Positions 25,854-38,345 of a stretch of DNA of 64,000 bases are shown here, piece by piece (the first letter of the stretch is position 1; every line of letters starts with the position of its first letter). Source of the DNA: Varroa destructor (taxonomy: Eukaryota; Arthropoda; Arachnida; Mesostigmata; Varroidae); assembly GCF_002443255.2 (NCBI RefSeq), contig NW_019211454.1:37939719-38003718 (forward strand). Reading direction: 5' to 3'. The notes under the pieces were generated by a model. That model searched no databases, was not told the origin of the DNA, and saw only the letters and a program-made list of their open reading frames with translations. The translations under genes were made by a program, and so were the position numbers.

Positions 25854-26854
25854 CTCAGGATGGCATGCATCATCGAGAATCTACTCTATGGTAATAGAGT
25901 GGTGATATCGTTTCAAGGAATACACTATCGATGAGTATCAATTTTAATATCGTTAAGCTGTATCATCTATGTGGACAGATTTCGACAAAATGTACCATCC
26001 GCAAGAAATAACCGCTTCATCTTTGGCGCATGCCTCTGGGTCGATTTAGACCATCTGGGCAAGACCCGCCCTGCTTCCCTTCCCCCCTCCGAAAGCCAAA
26101 CACCCGACGTCGATAATGATCAAAGACAAAGTACTTCTTTACATCTTTTTACACATACTTTTATAGATATTCCGCTGGAATTTTTACGCGACTTTCAAAA
26201 CAAACTGAAAGACGTGCAACTGCTAACTAACCGATTGATACGTTCGAAGAAGTTCTAGCGTAGCGTTTCCGCAGACGCGAACGACTTCCTATGGCCACAG
26301 AAGCAGTAAATGGCATACAGGAGCAAAAAAGCCAATGACGTCTTTCTGTATGGTCATACCAAGGTACAGATTGAGGTAAACTCGTAGTTCCGGTTGAAAC
26401 TCTTGTTAAAGACGAGAGGTCAAATAGACTCATCTATTGCAAACCATTTTCTCTAAAAATCGTTGACTATGCCGCAAAGCCTGTACGTTTACGAAGACAG
26501 TAGCTTACCATGTAGGTAAGGAGAATCGGACATGGTAATTGGCCATTTGTAGGCACAGCTTTATTTGTCATGGGCTGCGTACAGCATAGGTTGGGTTATG
26601 GCAACAAATGGTCCAGTAGCTTCTGGCGCAAAACAGATGACGAATGAACGAACGAACACGAAGACAGACACTATGCTATATATATAATGACTTCTAGCTC
26701 TTGTACATAGCGGACAATGGGACGTGCCATAGCCGCCACCCTGTCTGACATCACCTGTTTAGTGAACCAACAAGAAAAGAGCATCATTATTAACTACGAA
26801 ATGACGACGATCGTAACGATACCGAACGAAAATAACATGATTACCAGCTATATT

Positions 26855-26860
26855 AATAAA
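26855..26860 (+). promoter_or_regulatory. Candidate polyadenylation signal for the six-exon gene
   Basis: First AATAAA on the + strand after the TAA at 25853, implying a 3' UTR of about 1 kb. Another AATAAA occurs at 27778-27783. Neither is supported by anything but the hexamer. Confidence 0.2.
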
Positions 26861-27611
26861 CATATACGTAAAGTAGAGGTTACACAATGGACTGATGCAG
26901 CTGGAAAGTTGGTCTCGTCCGAAGCTATTTGGGTTACTGTTGTGTTACAATGCCCCACTGGTAGCGCGAAAAGGTGCAATTTTTTTCGTGTTTTTCTTCA
27001 GCATTCGATGGTAAATATTAACGGAACGTTAGTTAGAAAGACATATCACGCACAGAAGTCTGTTTTGTAGGCCTACGTATGCAAGCATGTTAGCTCGTAT
27101 CGATTGATGGCCGCTGTCAGCCGAACTAACTGTCCATCAACAAATCAATCGCTCGCGGGAGTCGCTAGATTTTACCATCAACTATCTTCACACAGTAATA
27201 CCTCATTCCACTCGAACCTTTCATACCCGCTGTATCCTGATGCTGCTTGTAATGCAAAAAAGTATTCAAATATATATGACTGCCAAAACAAGACGGTGCA
27301 TATTCGGGAAAAAAGTCCAAGTCGCAAGAAGCACAACACAGCACTTTGTACAGGGGTTTTATGGAGGTAATTTAATTGTAAGCGATGTGTTAGGTGCACT
27401 GTTCCTGTGAGAAGAACGCGCAGTCGTGTTTTGTAAAAAACAAAAAAAACTAACCGTACACACATTACGATAGTTCGATGAGAAGAAACTGACGAGGAAA
27501 CAATCCGACTAATGATTAATAACTGATAAGTCTGTATGACGTCTATCAACGACGGATGGCAGCTCGTCACCTCTCGGCGCTTGGTAATTAGTTAATTGAT
27601 AAAATTACTGT

Positions 27612-27632
27612 TATAATAATAATAATAATAAT
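27612..27632. repeat. (ATA)n microsatellite
   Basis: Seven tandem TAA/ATA triplets. Confidence 0.9.
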
Positions 27633-27796
27633 TATCTAGCTATAATTATTGTTGTTATTGTAACTATACTGTCGTTAACAATATCGTCGTACAGGGAAGA
27701 ATTTGCACTTCTTTTTGTATCAAGAAAGGTATCTAGATACGTTACATATGTATTCTTCACAGGATCATAAAATGTGAAATAAATGCTTTAGAATGA

Positions 27797-28246
27797 TTAA
27801 AGAAAAACACATATACATTCGTATGTGAAAATAATGTGCGTTCTTATTGTTGCTTCACCGATTGATGAAATGATTTTGGCACCAAAATCTGGTGTCCGTT
27901 CGTCTAGCAGACGATTAACAACTAAGATTAATTGATCGATAACAGGTAGGGAAAATGGTAATCGCTCGTCATGTCGCTCAGTATGACAAGCATGCATACA
28001 TCTCATCATTCGGTTCGATCCGGTCAGATTTCTTGGAACTTCAAAATATTCATTCGGATAGCGCCACTCAAGATTTCTGGCGCTGCCAGCTTGCAGTATG
28101 CTTTGGACAATCCCAACGGAGTTCCGTTTTGTCCTGTAGGGGAGCGTGCCGCATAGCCTTTGTGGAACTTCGAAAAAAGACATTTTAAACTTGCAACGTT
28201 GAGTAACAGCAAGTGAAGAGCTATGGTGAACTTCCATATATTTCAA
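27797..28246 (-). CDS. Long minus-strand ORF (149 aa), unrecognised
   Basis: The frame is open for 149 codons in AT-rich DNA, one of the longest here not explained by the main gene. The C-terminal half (LPFSLPVIDQLILVVNRLL, then ERTPDFGAKIISSIGEATI) has protein-like composition. The N-terminal half contains two similar pieces, FFEVPQRL and YFEVPRNL, 40-odd residues apart. It lies 2 kb beyond the end of the six-exon gene and is convergent with it. About two such ORFs would be expected by chance in a window this size by my rough estimate, so support is weak. Confidence 0.2.
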   Translation of the reverse strand: MKYMEVHHSSSLAVTQRCKFKMSFFEVPQRLCGTLPYRTKRNSVGIVQSILQAGSARNLEWRYPNEYFEVPRNLTGSNRMMRCMHACHTERHDERLPFSLPVIDQLILVVNRLLDERTPDFGAKIISSIGEATIRTHIIFTYECICVFL

Positions 28247-28812
28247 AGTTTGTATCCAGGCTCAAGGCACGTGCACGATGAATAAGTGCCGTATGATAAT
28301 CTGAGCGAGTATCAAACACAAGAACGTAAAGCCGCCAGCTTCTCATCGCTCTGGCGTCACAGCAGCGACTCATTCTTGCGTCGAGTTGTAATTTGTGTTG
28401 AAAAATGGATCTTCGACTAAATGGCGTACTTTTACGTGACTCGGCGAGGGCGGCTGAACTGATGCGATATGTACGACTTCCATCATAACTTAGAGACAGG
28501 TTACATCACGTCGTGAATCTTCCTTCGTTGACGGCTGAAATATACAGTCAACAAGTTCGCATAATGTCTCCAAAGTAAGTAAACAATGGTACGTTCGATA
28601 GGAAGGAATTACAGTAGCAAATTATGCTACTTACAACTGGAGGCTCTACCACGTGCATCAGGAATTATTCCAACATGCTATTTTTTTTTTTTTAAATATC
28701 GACAGCTTGGTTATAGGAAAATTATTCTGATTTTAAGCCGACGTCAAAATTTTCCGACCCCGGTTTTCAATAGCAAATGTTACAGTACATTTTCTCCCCA
28801 AACAGCTATATA

Positions 28813-28840
28813 TAATTACTAATTAATTAATTAGTAATTA
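28813..28840. repeat. 28-bp perfect AT palindrome
   Basis: The sequence TAATTACTAATTAA reads into its own complement, giving a 28-bp uninterrupted palindrome composed mostly of TAAT/ATTA cores. Overlapping TAAT sites are homeodomain-type binding cores, but nothing else supports a regulatory role. Confidence 0.75.
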
Positions 28841-30268
28841 ATGGTGCGTACTTCGATTGAAAGTCCAAAAATGAAGATTGTGAAAAAAATTCTAAAAGCT
28901 AGACGTCAGCTTGTTAGGTACTGCGCTGAACGTACTGCTGAACGATCAAATTGTTTATTCCAGTAGAACAATGTATCTCTCTGTTCGTCGTCCCTTTGTC
29001 ATCTGGTTCATTTCTATGAAGATGTCAATGAACCGTTCATCCGTATAACGGATAAGCAACTATTGGTATATACAACTTATGTTTGAGGCCGCTTCTATTG
29101 CCCAATATGAAACGCAATAAGCAGACGTTCCGCAGTATGTTATAAAGGCTTAATACTTCCAGTAAATATATGCTAGACGCAAAAATTTGTCGACTGAGTA
29201 CAACATTTATATAGATAGAAATTTTTAACTTTCCTTAGGAAAATCCCCATCTAGAAAGTGTCAATACTACCAATAGCTACAAACCATAACAGGCAGAGAG
29301 TTCACCTTTGATAATAGATTGCTGCCTGTTGGGTCGTATGCTTGGCATGGTCATGGAGCTGGGCGTCTGCACAGTTTGTTCATGTTTAGGTGTTTTTTTT
29401 TTTTTATCACACCATAAGGACTTTCAACTTCGAACAATTTTCTTGACAAAATCACGCCGTACATCTCCGGTCGCACAAGATGGCTAATTTGTTTCTTTCT
29501 TTTTAGACGTGCTCCGTATCGCATAGCAAAAACGCTTCGCCATGATCCATGTTTGTCATCTGTTTTATGTTAGATGCCACGTTATGTGTCACGAGGGCTT
29601 TCTGCATATTTCATGTCATTTACAATCTACTCACCCTTTTTTTCTGTGTTCATTTCCATCCTACTCTCGCGCATGAGCGCAATCGAACTGGAAAAATTGC
29701 CCCATCAAATCATAAGACCAACTATCGTGGCACAAAAAATTTATTTCGAAAACTCTCACCATGGTATTACTATTGAAGCACATAAAATACGGTCTGTGTT
29801 ATCCAATCGAAGTGGGTAGTTCGCAGAAGCACGACAGTAGACAGCTAATTTTTTTAAGACTATTTTTTTTTATTTGGCATTTGCTTTTTTATGAGGTACA
29901 ACGGGGCAGTAACCAAGGGCTAGCATAGAAGAAAATTCCATCGAACTGAGGCAGGTGGTGCCTGCATCGTTCGCAAAGACTATAAGATAGAAGTTATTGT
30001 CAACCTGTGTCAACTCATATAAGGTATTGCTTGTTCATGTTTTTCAATGAAGTCATTCAGTAGGATCCTTTCTTAGCTCTGTCGTTGCTTCGATATTTGG
30101 GCTTTAATGTGTCGGTCGTACGGAAAGAGCGAGACAATGGTATTGTTCTACAGCCTACGAGTCATCGGTATTTCCTGTTCGTAACGCATACCATGTTCTC
30201 CGAACCAGCCCTGATCTGATACGAATGTTTCCGATCAGTGGTAGCTGTCTACAGTTATAGGAATTCGA

Positions 30269-30454
30269 TTGCGATATTCAATGAACCTGGTGCGATTGAT
30301 GGATGGTAATTTTAGGGTAGTATCCGGGTTAGGCCTATGCGAAGAATGTCAGCGTACAATGAGATTGATGTTTAGCAAAGGCGCGTCCAATAACGCGTGG
30401 CGACATTACGCCAGCTACCATTCGGTATTGACTACGAGAGCGCCAATAGGGTAG
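30269..30454 (+). pseudogene. Short ORF with BED-type zinc-finger-like pattern
   Basis: A 61-residue open frame contains C-x2-C (LCEECQ, residues 24 and 27), then 18 residues, then H-x4-H in NNAWRHYASYH (46 and 51). This matches the layout of BED zinc fingers, common at the N-terminus of hAT-type transposases and transposase-derived chromatin proteins. Nothing else transposase-like follows and the frame stops soon after, so it may be a domain relic or a coincidence. Confidence 0.25.
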
Positions 30455-31937
30455 GCCGTCCTTATAGCTTTGCACACTTTCTGAAACCTCTCTCTGCCCT
30501 GAGAGTGTTCCGTTAACGTCTTGTTCTATATTTTAATTGTAAATATATAGTAATTTATGCGTAATTTTGCGCTTGCACTGTACCATTGAGACATTCATCA
30601 ATTGTACAAAGGAATAGAAGACGATATTTTGAATTTCCCGCCCTTATTCAACTCATGAAGATCTTTGCAGTTATATCAAAAGCTTGTTATATGTTTGTTG
30701 AATAAAACTGGTTATTGAAACTGCAAGTGTCCTTTAATGCTGCCTCCTACATGTGCTATCATCTGATCTTTGTGTTCTGCTGATGTAAAATGTGCGGCTA
30801 TAACAGTTTACATGCATATTTAGTTCCGTGAACGAAAGTTAGCATTATATGCTTGCGTACATATAATGAGTTCTTCGGTTTGGTCTAGGAATGAAAAAAA
30901 AAATATTGTTATTCTCCTACAAGTAAAAGAATATATAGTATTTGCACGATTCACAAGAAACGTGCGCTATACATAAAAATGAGACAAATGACTTACTAGA
31001 GTATATCATAGCTCTATGCACCTTGTATCCTTATATAACCTTTGAAACGCTGCACTTACGATCTGTCGCGGAACTACTGTAACAGAGCTTCAGATAATTT
31101 TGCGGTTTAAGACAATCTTTTTTAGCAACAAAGATTTGATCTTTATTCTATAAACGCAATACTTCCTATTTGACTGTTTCTGATAAAAAATGATTTCATT
31201 GCGTGCCAGCAGATACCTTTGATGACATGAAGCTCTTCAGCTCAGATTTCGCGTTTGGCGTTGATTTTCAACGGGATACCATTACAAGCTACAGTGGGAT
31301 GAAGGAAACGAAAGAAGGTTGCGCGAAGGAAGGGAAATCGTTCGATGTTGCCCGCCGTAGCCTGCGGCGAACCCGAGCGGGCCAACTACGAGAAAAGCAG
31401 GGAAAGTCGATATTGTCTCTATGCTGAAGACGTCTCATTCCAGTCGATTTAGCTGGAGCACAACAATGTACAGCTTAGCCTGGACCAGTCATATTCCCTG
31501 CGAACTTCCCCCTACTAACTTCCGCAGGAGGGAAGGCCTTACGTAGGAAAAGCTCTTTTAGACGACTTTTGGTCGGTTTTGCGGCTTGTGCTTGGTATTA
31601 CACTTTGTGTATAACTTTGTGCGGTGAACTTGGTATTACATACTGAATGAAGATGGAGCACGGAATGCTAGTCTTGCCTGCTCGTTTACTGTACAAGAGT
31701 ATTACTGAATTGGTAGGCGTCGCTAGTGAGCCCTGTGTATTTAGGTGGCGACCTCTTTAATCAATAAATAGAGGCACTGAGCAGTACAAATTGTTGAAAA
31801 TTAACGTACATTCCTTCAATGGCTTAGTGTAGAAAACTGAAGTATTTGTGTACTGTGTAGCCTGTTCTATATAATGAAAATGAAACATATATAGCAGATC
31901 GTGTCCGGAAACTACCGTTGAGTTGTGCCAGTTACTT

Positions 31938-32000
31938 GTTTTTTTACATTTTTACATTTACCTACATTACATTTTACAGTTTTTACATTTACTTACTTTT
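31938..32000. repeat. Degenerate TTTACA repeat
   Basis: About seven diverged copies of TTTACA or TTACATT in tandem, interspersed with T runs. Confidence 0.75.
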
Positions 32001-35000
32001 ATTAGCACACAGCATAAAACACCAGATTGAAACTAGAGTTTACCAACACTGAAATTAAGACAGCGTTCTAACTGTTATACTAAATAGAAGCAACATTTTT
32101 TAGACGAATTCCGAAGCGAAACGTAACTCTTAATCAGCAATAAGGAATCACTGACGTAGAAATGGTGTGGTTTTTTATCCGGCGTTTACTCTGGTTAAGC
32201 AATACTTGATTCAAGAAAGCTCTCACTTCGAGTATACGGATGCCAGTTAATAACTATCACTTCTAGCTTACTAACTTAGAGCTAACACAATCTTTGCCTT
32301 CCTTCGTCTCGAAGATAAACACTGAACGCAACTTTAGAATGAAGACCAAGAGTTGTCTCAGACTCAGGACATAAACCAGCCTTTGCTGCATAAAGCGGCG
32401 AACACTGCACAAAGGCGCTGTTCCTTGTCATCCGTTAAGTTCTCGCGTCGCTAAGCATTGTATGTTAAATGGTCGTTGGCAAAAAAAAAGTAGATAATTG
32501 GTAATATATACGGCAGTGAACACTCTTCTAAGTTTTTATTTTCATGGTCCTAGATAAACTTAAGTTGAAGTGTAAGTACTTATCGAGTACTTAAAATGGT
32601 ATAACTAGTCCAAAAACAGAACTACTACTAATAGCGCTATTGTAGATGTTTACTTAGGCGAAGATTAATAAACATTCATTAAATTTTATTTATCCAAATT
32701 AATTTAACCAAAATAATTAATAGAAGAATTGATATATAAGACCGTCGAAATTTAATGATAACCTACTTCGCTGCTGTCGTGCCGGTATTGCATACCTTCC
32801 AGTGCTATCGCACTTAAAACATCAAGATCAGTCGAAATGCTACCGTTTCTTGGTGATTTTTCACTGTTACACGTACACACACTGTTCCATATCAATTTAA
32901 CCTAGGACTCAAGCACCGGACTTATTCGATGAACCTTCTTCTATGCTAACTTACTAGACGTATGTCCGTCGACGTGCAAGTACCTCTCGTTAGACCTCAG
33001 GCCACGGTATCTTCTTATAACATAGTGACTTATGTACAATTATAAGCGTGTCTAAGGAGTGGTATATTTAATTAGTGAGTGACCTTTGTTACAACAATAC
33101 CGCGGTGCTGACATGCTTCTATTGCCACGGGTTTCGTTACTTTTATCGACTACTCTGCCTCGTAAGAGAAAAGACGAACTCGTTTGAGCGAACGTATCTA
33201 TTATATTTATGTGTCTTGAGTACAAATGTATTTGTAACAATTGCCAGGTACGATTCTTTTTCTCCACGTTCATGTGCAGGGCCTCTGGCTTCATTGGCAA
33301 CTGTTGCAGAAGGCTAGTTCATTATCGTACGACATTACTTAGAGCCCTTCTCTTTGGAACGGAAAGGCCAAATATGTTCTGCCCTCTGATAATTGGCATA
33401 TTGACATATTGGCCATATCGGTATTGTAAATGTATGGATATATGCTGGGCCCAACCCCTATCATCATGTTCAACTCTATTAGTCTAGGAAAAAAAAAACT
33501 AAACCGGTAGTATTCATAGGCTTGGAATGATATTATGCCACTATATGCTCATCAGTTATACAGAACGATATATTTACGCGATCTATAAAAACGGTCTTAA
33601 TCCTTAAAGAGAGGGCCACGGTCAGATAGTCATACGAAACGTTTCATCATATATCACCGTGACGGTGTGAGGAAAAATTGTATCCAGATTTGTATTTACC
33701 TTTAGTTTTTTCTGTCTGTTTGCTATCCTCGACATTTACTTTATTCTCTTTATGTGTCTACCATTACCACTATCACGTTTAGCGCAATGATGATCATCAC
33801 GACTTCGTTGGTGCGCTAAATTCCTAGATTCAACCCCTTTCATGTTTTTCTTGGATTTTGTTTTTCGTTTAGCCCAAACAGAGAGCATAAGGACAAACTA
33901 ACTTCCTAATGCACACCATTAGTAAGGTCCTACTAAAAGGATCGCGTCATCTCTGGCAAAGCTAATGATCTGAGAGGAAACTGCATTGTCGCGGTTCAGC
34001 CTTTGGAGTTTCAGCGGCTTTTTTACGCCTGGCCCCTTCGTCTTATTCCTTGCTTTCTCCGCTTCTCGTTAACATTTTTCGAAAACCTAGGCGGCATCAC
34101 CAATATTCAATGAAGGTTGGGTCTAAGTCCGACGTCACAGACCTCAAGCTGAGAGCTATGCAGCTGCGGCGTACAGGGCGATATAGTTGGCCGTAGGCAG
34201 AATGCTATGTCAGTCAACTGAACGTGACAGAATGGAAACGATACAAGTCCATTTTGGGGCGAAACGGGATGGAACGGCTGGCAAGTCGGCTAGTGTTAGA
34301 AAATCCTAAATGGCTGGCGTCTGTTCAACGTCGCCGGCAGCCGAGCGGAGCGGGCGCACGCTTGCATTGTAGACGAGGGACCACTACCCGCGGGACATTG
34401 CGCGGCGCAGAACTTGTATAACGCTGACGACGACAATGAACGGGCCGAAGTTTTCCTGGAGTCTCGTTGCCCTTGACAGTGAAACTAGGTCAGGCGTGCT
34501 CACACTCTACGGTTGCATGAGACCAAGCGAACGCTATGCGGCCCAGGGGAAACGAACTAGGCAACGAGATGGGAATTGATATTAGCATCGCTTGCCCTAA
34601 ACCTAAGCATATGGTACAGCGTCTATTTACTATTGTCGTGGCCCACGCTGACAAGAATGGCAACAGCATCGGGGTCTGCAAAGGTCCGCATGTGCCCGAG
34701 GTCGTCGCCTGAGGGAAACAACCTATATTTGGCTGACCGACGTGTTGTGCCAGATACGAAGCAGCAGTGCACGCGTAGGCAGCAGTGCACCGGTGAACCA
34801 GGCTGAGGAGGCCAGGGCGGTGCGCTGGTAGATTGTATGACGTTGCGTCGCAAACTACGAAAGAACGACCGACAAAACCGGGACGAGAACAGCATAAGCC
34901 GTCAGTCTGTCATCGGCGACTGAAACAACATTGGAGTAATAGAGTAAGATCGGGCTGGGTTGGGACTATAGCTTCAGCTGTTACCATTGTTAATACTACC

Positions 35001-36113
35001 TCCCTGGCCAGGTTCACGCCACATGACAAGCTACTGCTGGTAATTCGCTGCTACGTCACATGGATAGACCTCGACGTACGGGATCGCTCGCTTTCTCACT
35101 GCCACTGGAGCAATGTACAGAGACGACGACGCAACGAGATGAATTAGTGAAACAGCGATAAGCGCGGTTAGCACGGACGGGATGGACGCGCAATGTCAGG
35201 TATATAAACACACATGTGTTTCTGTAAATCAAATGAGGGGAGTGATTAAACAAATTGCTAGTTCCAGTTGAACCTGGTCAAAACATAGTCACAGGTGGAA
35301 CCAGGTGCGAAATAACTACTGCACTTAGAAAATACCAGGTAAAATTCACCCCATAAATTCTTGCAACCAGTTTTCGCGCCTGGCTGTTACTGCGTAATAT
35401 AATAAAGCTGTCTGTTTAGTGGGGGGTTTTAATCAGTAACAATTGCATATTATTAGTCTGATAAAACGATCCCATGATAACGTTATTAAATAAGCCTCTC
35501 GTATTGTTACAGTTTGTTTAAATAAGCCTGACAAACGTATATTTTTGATGGTTTATTCGTCCGATACATATATATTGAGAAGAAATTTCTATCTCGGAGT
35601 AGACGAGGAGTACGGATTCGCTCAATGGACCATGTCTCTCAAGGGACTCTTTCAAGAATTTCCTCGTACTCGGTGAAGTCATTTTGCTTTACAAATTTTT
35701 TTTAAGGAAAAAGTAAGGTCAAACTTACTTTGCTACATCAGCTGCGTAGAGACTCGTTCAGGCCAAAAGTTGATCACGAATTTTTTGAGTGAATTTCCAT
35801 TTAGTAGTTTGCACGAGGTTGAATTAAATCTGAATTGGGAAGCTAACTGCAGGCTTCAAGGGCGAACATCGCTATAATGGTATATGGCACCAACAGGAGT
35901 TCCTATTTCTTAGATATAACGCATTGAGGTCTAGGGATAGCCTATATTAGCTTGATATCGACTTTAATATCTACCTTAAAAATCTATTGTTAAAGATTTA
36001 TCTTGCTTGTTTAGATATGTATTCCTCACGTTATAGCATAATTAACTGACTATCATATTTTCCATATCGCTCTGTACCGTTGTGTCTTTATTCCTACTCC
36101 TGTTTTGAATATA

Positions 36114-36133
36114 ATTATATTATAATATAATTA
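36114..36133. repeat. 20-bp AT palindrome
   Basis: AATTATATTA followed by its exact complement; a low-complexity palindrome in strongly AT-rich DNA. Confidence 0.6.
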
Positions 36134-38316
36134 AGTTCATAAATATCTTGTCGTTTAGCGAGTGAATTACATATTTTTTCATATTCTTAATAGTATCTGA
36201 TACTGATTCTATACTCCTGCTTGCATTTGTCCGATTAGTTCTCTAATAAATCATCGTTGACTTTATCGTTTAGTATCTGCCGTATTTCTCGTAATTTAAC
36301 TTGCTTGCAGTATTCTAGTTTGTGATTCTTGAGTCTCCAATTAACTTTTTGTGTGCAAACATTATCTCTCAGAAAACTGTCGCCTAGGCCAATGTCCTGA
36401 GACTAACATGCTTCTACTACTATTACTACTACAGCTGCTGCCCACGCTTGAGTTTCTAGAGCGACTCTATTTTGAAACTGATTCATTATAGGCCCTTTGT
36501 AACCATGATTCTATGAGATACGGACATAGCAATACTTCGATCCATCCGGTACAATTATACAATATAGTTGCGTCTTATAGTTTTCACTAGATACAATATG
36601 TCTTATATAAACGCTCAATATAGTTTAAAGCTCGGTCGGCACTGAGGCTACAAGCGTTTCGCTGAGCGATGGAAATAAGGAATCGCTACTTCGGATCCCG
36701 CCGACGACGCTCAAGTGACGCAAATTCCAGATGAATTAGTGGATTGTAAAACATTTCATTACCGTATATCTTCATGGTCACTAAATCATATACTTTTACT
36801 TTATTTTCAAGAGTTTATTGTAGCTACTCACGAATTTCTAATATCTTCTTTATGGCTATATTTTCTGCCTATAGGAATGGAGTCTTTATTTCGTTAAATC
36901 TACCCTCCTACGCTAAATCTTCTATTTTGTTTAATGGTGGAAATAGATATCCATTACGTATTTACTCTTGTGAATATCGGCCGTTCAATGAGGTCGTTAA
37001 TCTAACGTTAATGCCGTATCGTGTGTGTTCTGCTGGGTGGCTCACTTTGCCATAGTACCCATTACGTTAATAGTAAATTAGCGTTTTTCTTTCATTCTGG
37101 GTACGGTTACTTTATTTATCTTCTTGACTACATTCGCACCATCTTCATTCTTTGGCCGTTTTCGGTGCCCCTTTTATTGTAGGCTTTAGCCGTCTTTATT
37201 GTGCAATAAGCACGGCCTAACAAAATCTCTGCGGTAACGGACAGCTAATTAGTCAGTAGTTTTACCAGACAGGGCGTCTCTTAGCCCCACGTTTTGCTAG
37301 CATCAGACCACAGGTCTCGTTTTGTCTTCGATCGGTTCTATTCGCTTTTTCAGTATATCCCATGTAGGAATTATAAAATGGCGGTTATGTTGCATTCAAT
37401 GTATAGCCTTTGGTTTTAAGCTTTTAAATTCTGCTAGCACCCTGTGTACACATTTTACTCTTCATACCGCCTGTAATCGTCCGAGAAAATAAGTCGCTTG
37501 GTCCTTGTCAAATTTTGTGTTTTGCTCATATCAGCTTAGTAAAAATTATTCGGGTCTCCTTTCAAGTTGACTTTCGAGCATCAAAGTAACAGCAAAGGCT
37601 CTTTTCGCCGTTGCTGTTACAACAGATAAGCCACGTATTGTAATTTTCATTGTTTTTACCTCTAAGATAAAATATATCAATGATAGCTTCGAAAAAAGAA
37701 CTCTTCATAGCATTTTATTTATAGAAGCTGATCTTCCATCAGCAAAATGAGCTAATATCCTGCCTATGATATTTTAGGCGTCCAAGATTTCTAAGGCCTG
37801 ACCATTTTCACGGTTTTTGCCTATATGTACTTCTATAAATGGCATACACAATTTTTTAGCCCAGCATATTGTATGCATCAAGAATTAAGAAAACAAGAAA
37901 AAGATTTTTTTGCTATGATTTACTTACAGATCTGGTGAGAAAAATCAACTGGAGAAAAAGATTATGTAATTTTGTCCGTGCGAGGCTGTGTCGTCAATTT
38001 GTAACAAAAACAAATGGCTCGACTTGCCTAAGATTGAGATGTCGGGTAGAAAAACCCAATTTTTACGGCTTAAGTCTGTTTCTCGCAATACGCACACTCA
38101 CAAGCTTTGTTGAACGCTTCGCCCTTCCGCTAGGTATGAATGTAAATTTTATGACGAACGCCTTTTGGCATAAAGTCGATATCACTTTCAAAAATCAATG
38201 GACGAACTTTGTCATCTTTGAGCATTAGGCTTACTCGATTACGATTCGGTAACGTGTCTTTTATGTTTAATAGCCAAAGCCATAAAAGTGGCTTCGGTTG
38301 AAATGTAAAGCTGAAT

Positions 38317-38345
38317 TAAGCAGTCCAACCCGGTTGGACTGCTTT
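38317..38345. repeat. Perfect short inverted repeat, 14-bp arms
   Basis: TAAGCAGTCCAACC pairs with GGTTGGACTGCTTA around one central base, giving a 14-bp GC-containing stem with almost no loop. It sits in AT-rich DNA with no gene nearby. As RNA it would need to open two or three pairs for a loop; as DNA it can extrude a cruciform. Confidence 0.7.

Noticed and set aside
26717..27070. 117-codon + ORF downstream of the six-exon gene
   Set aside because: It is probably 3' UTR or intergenic. It contains an AATAAA and there is no recognised domain, although its composition is fairly protein-like.
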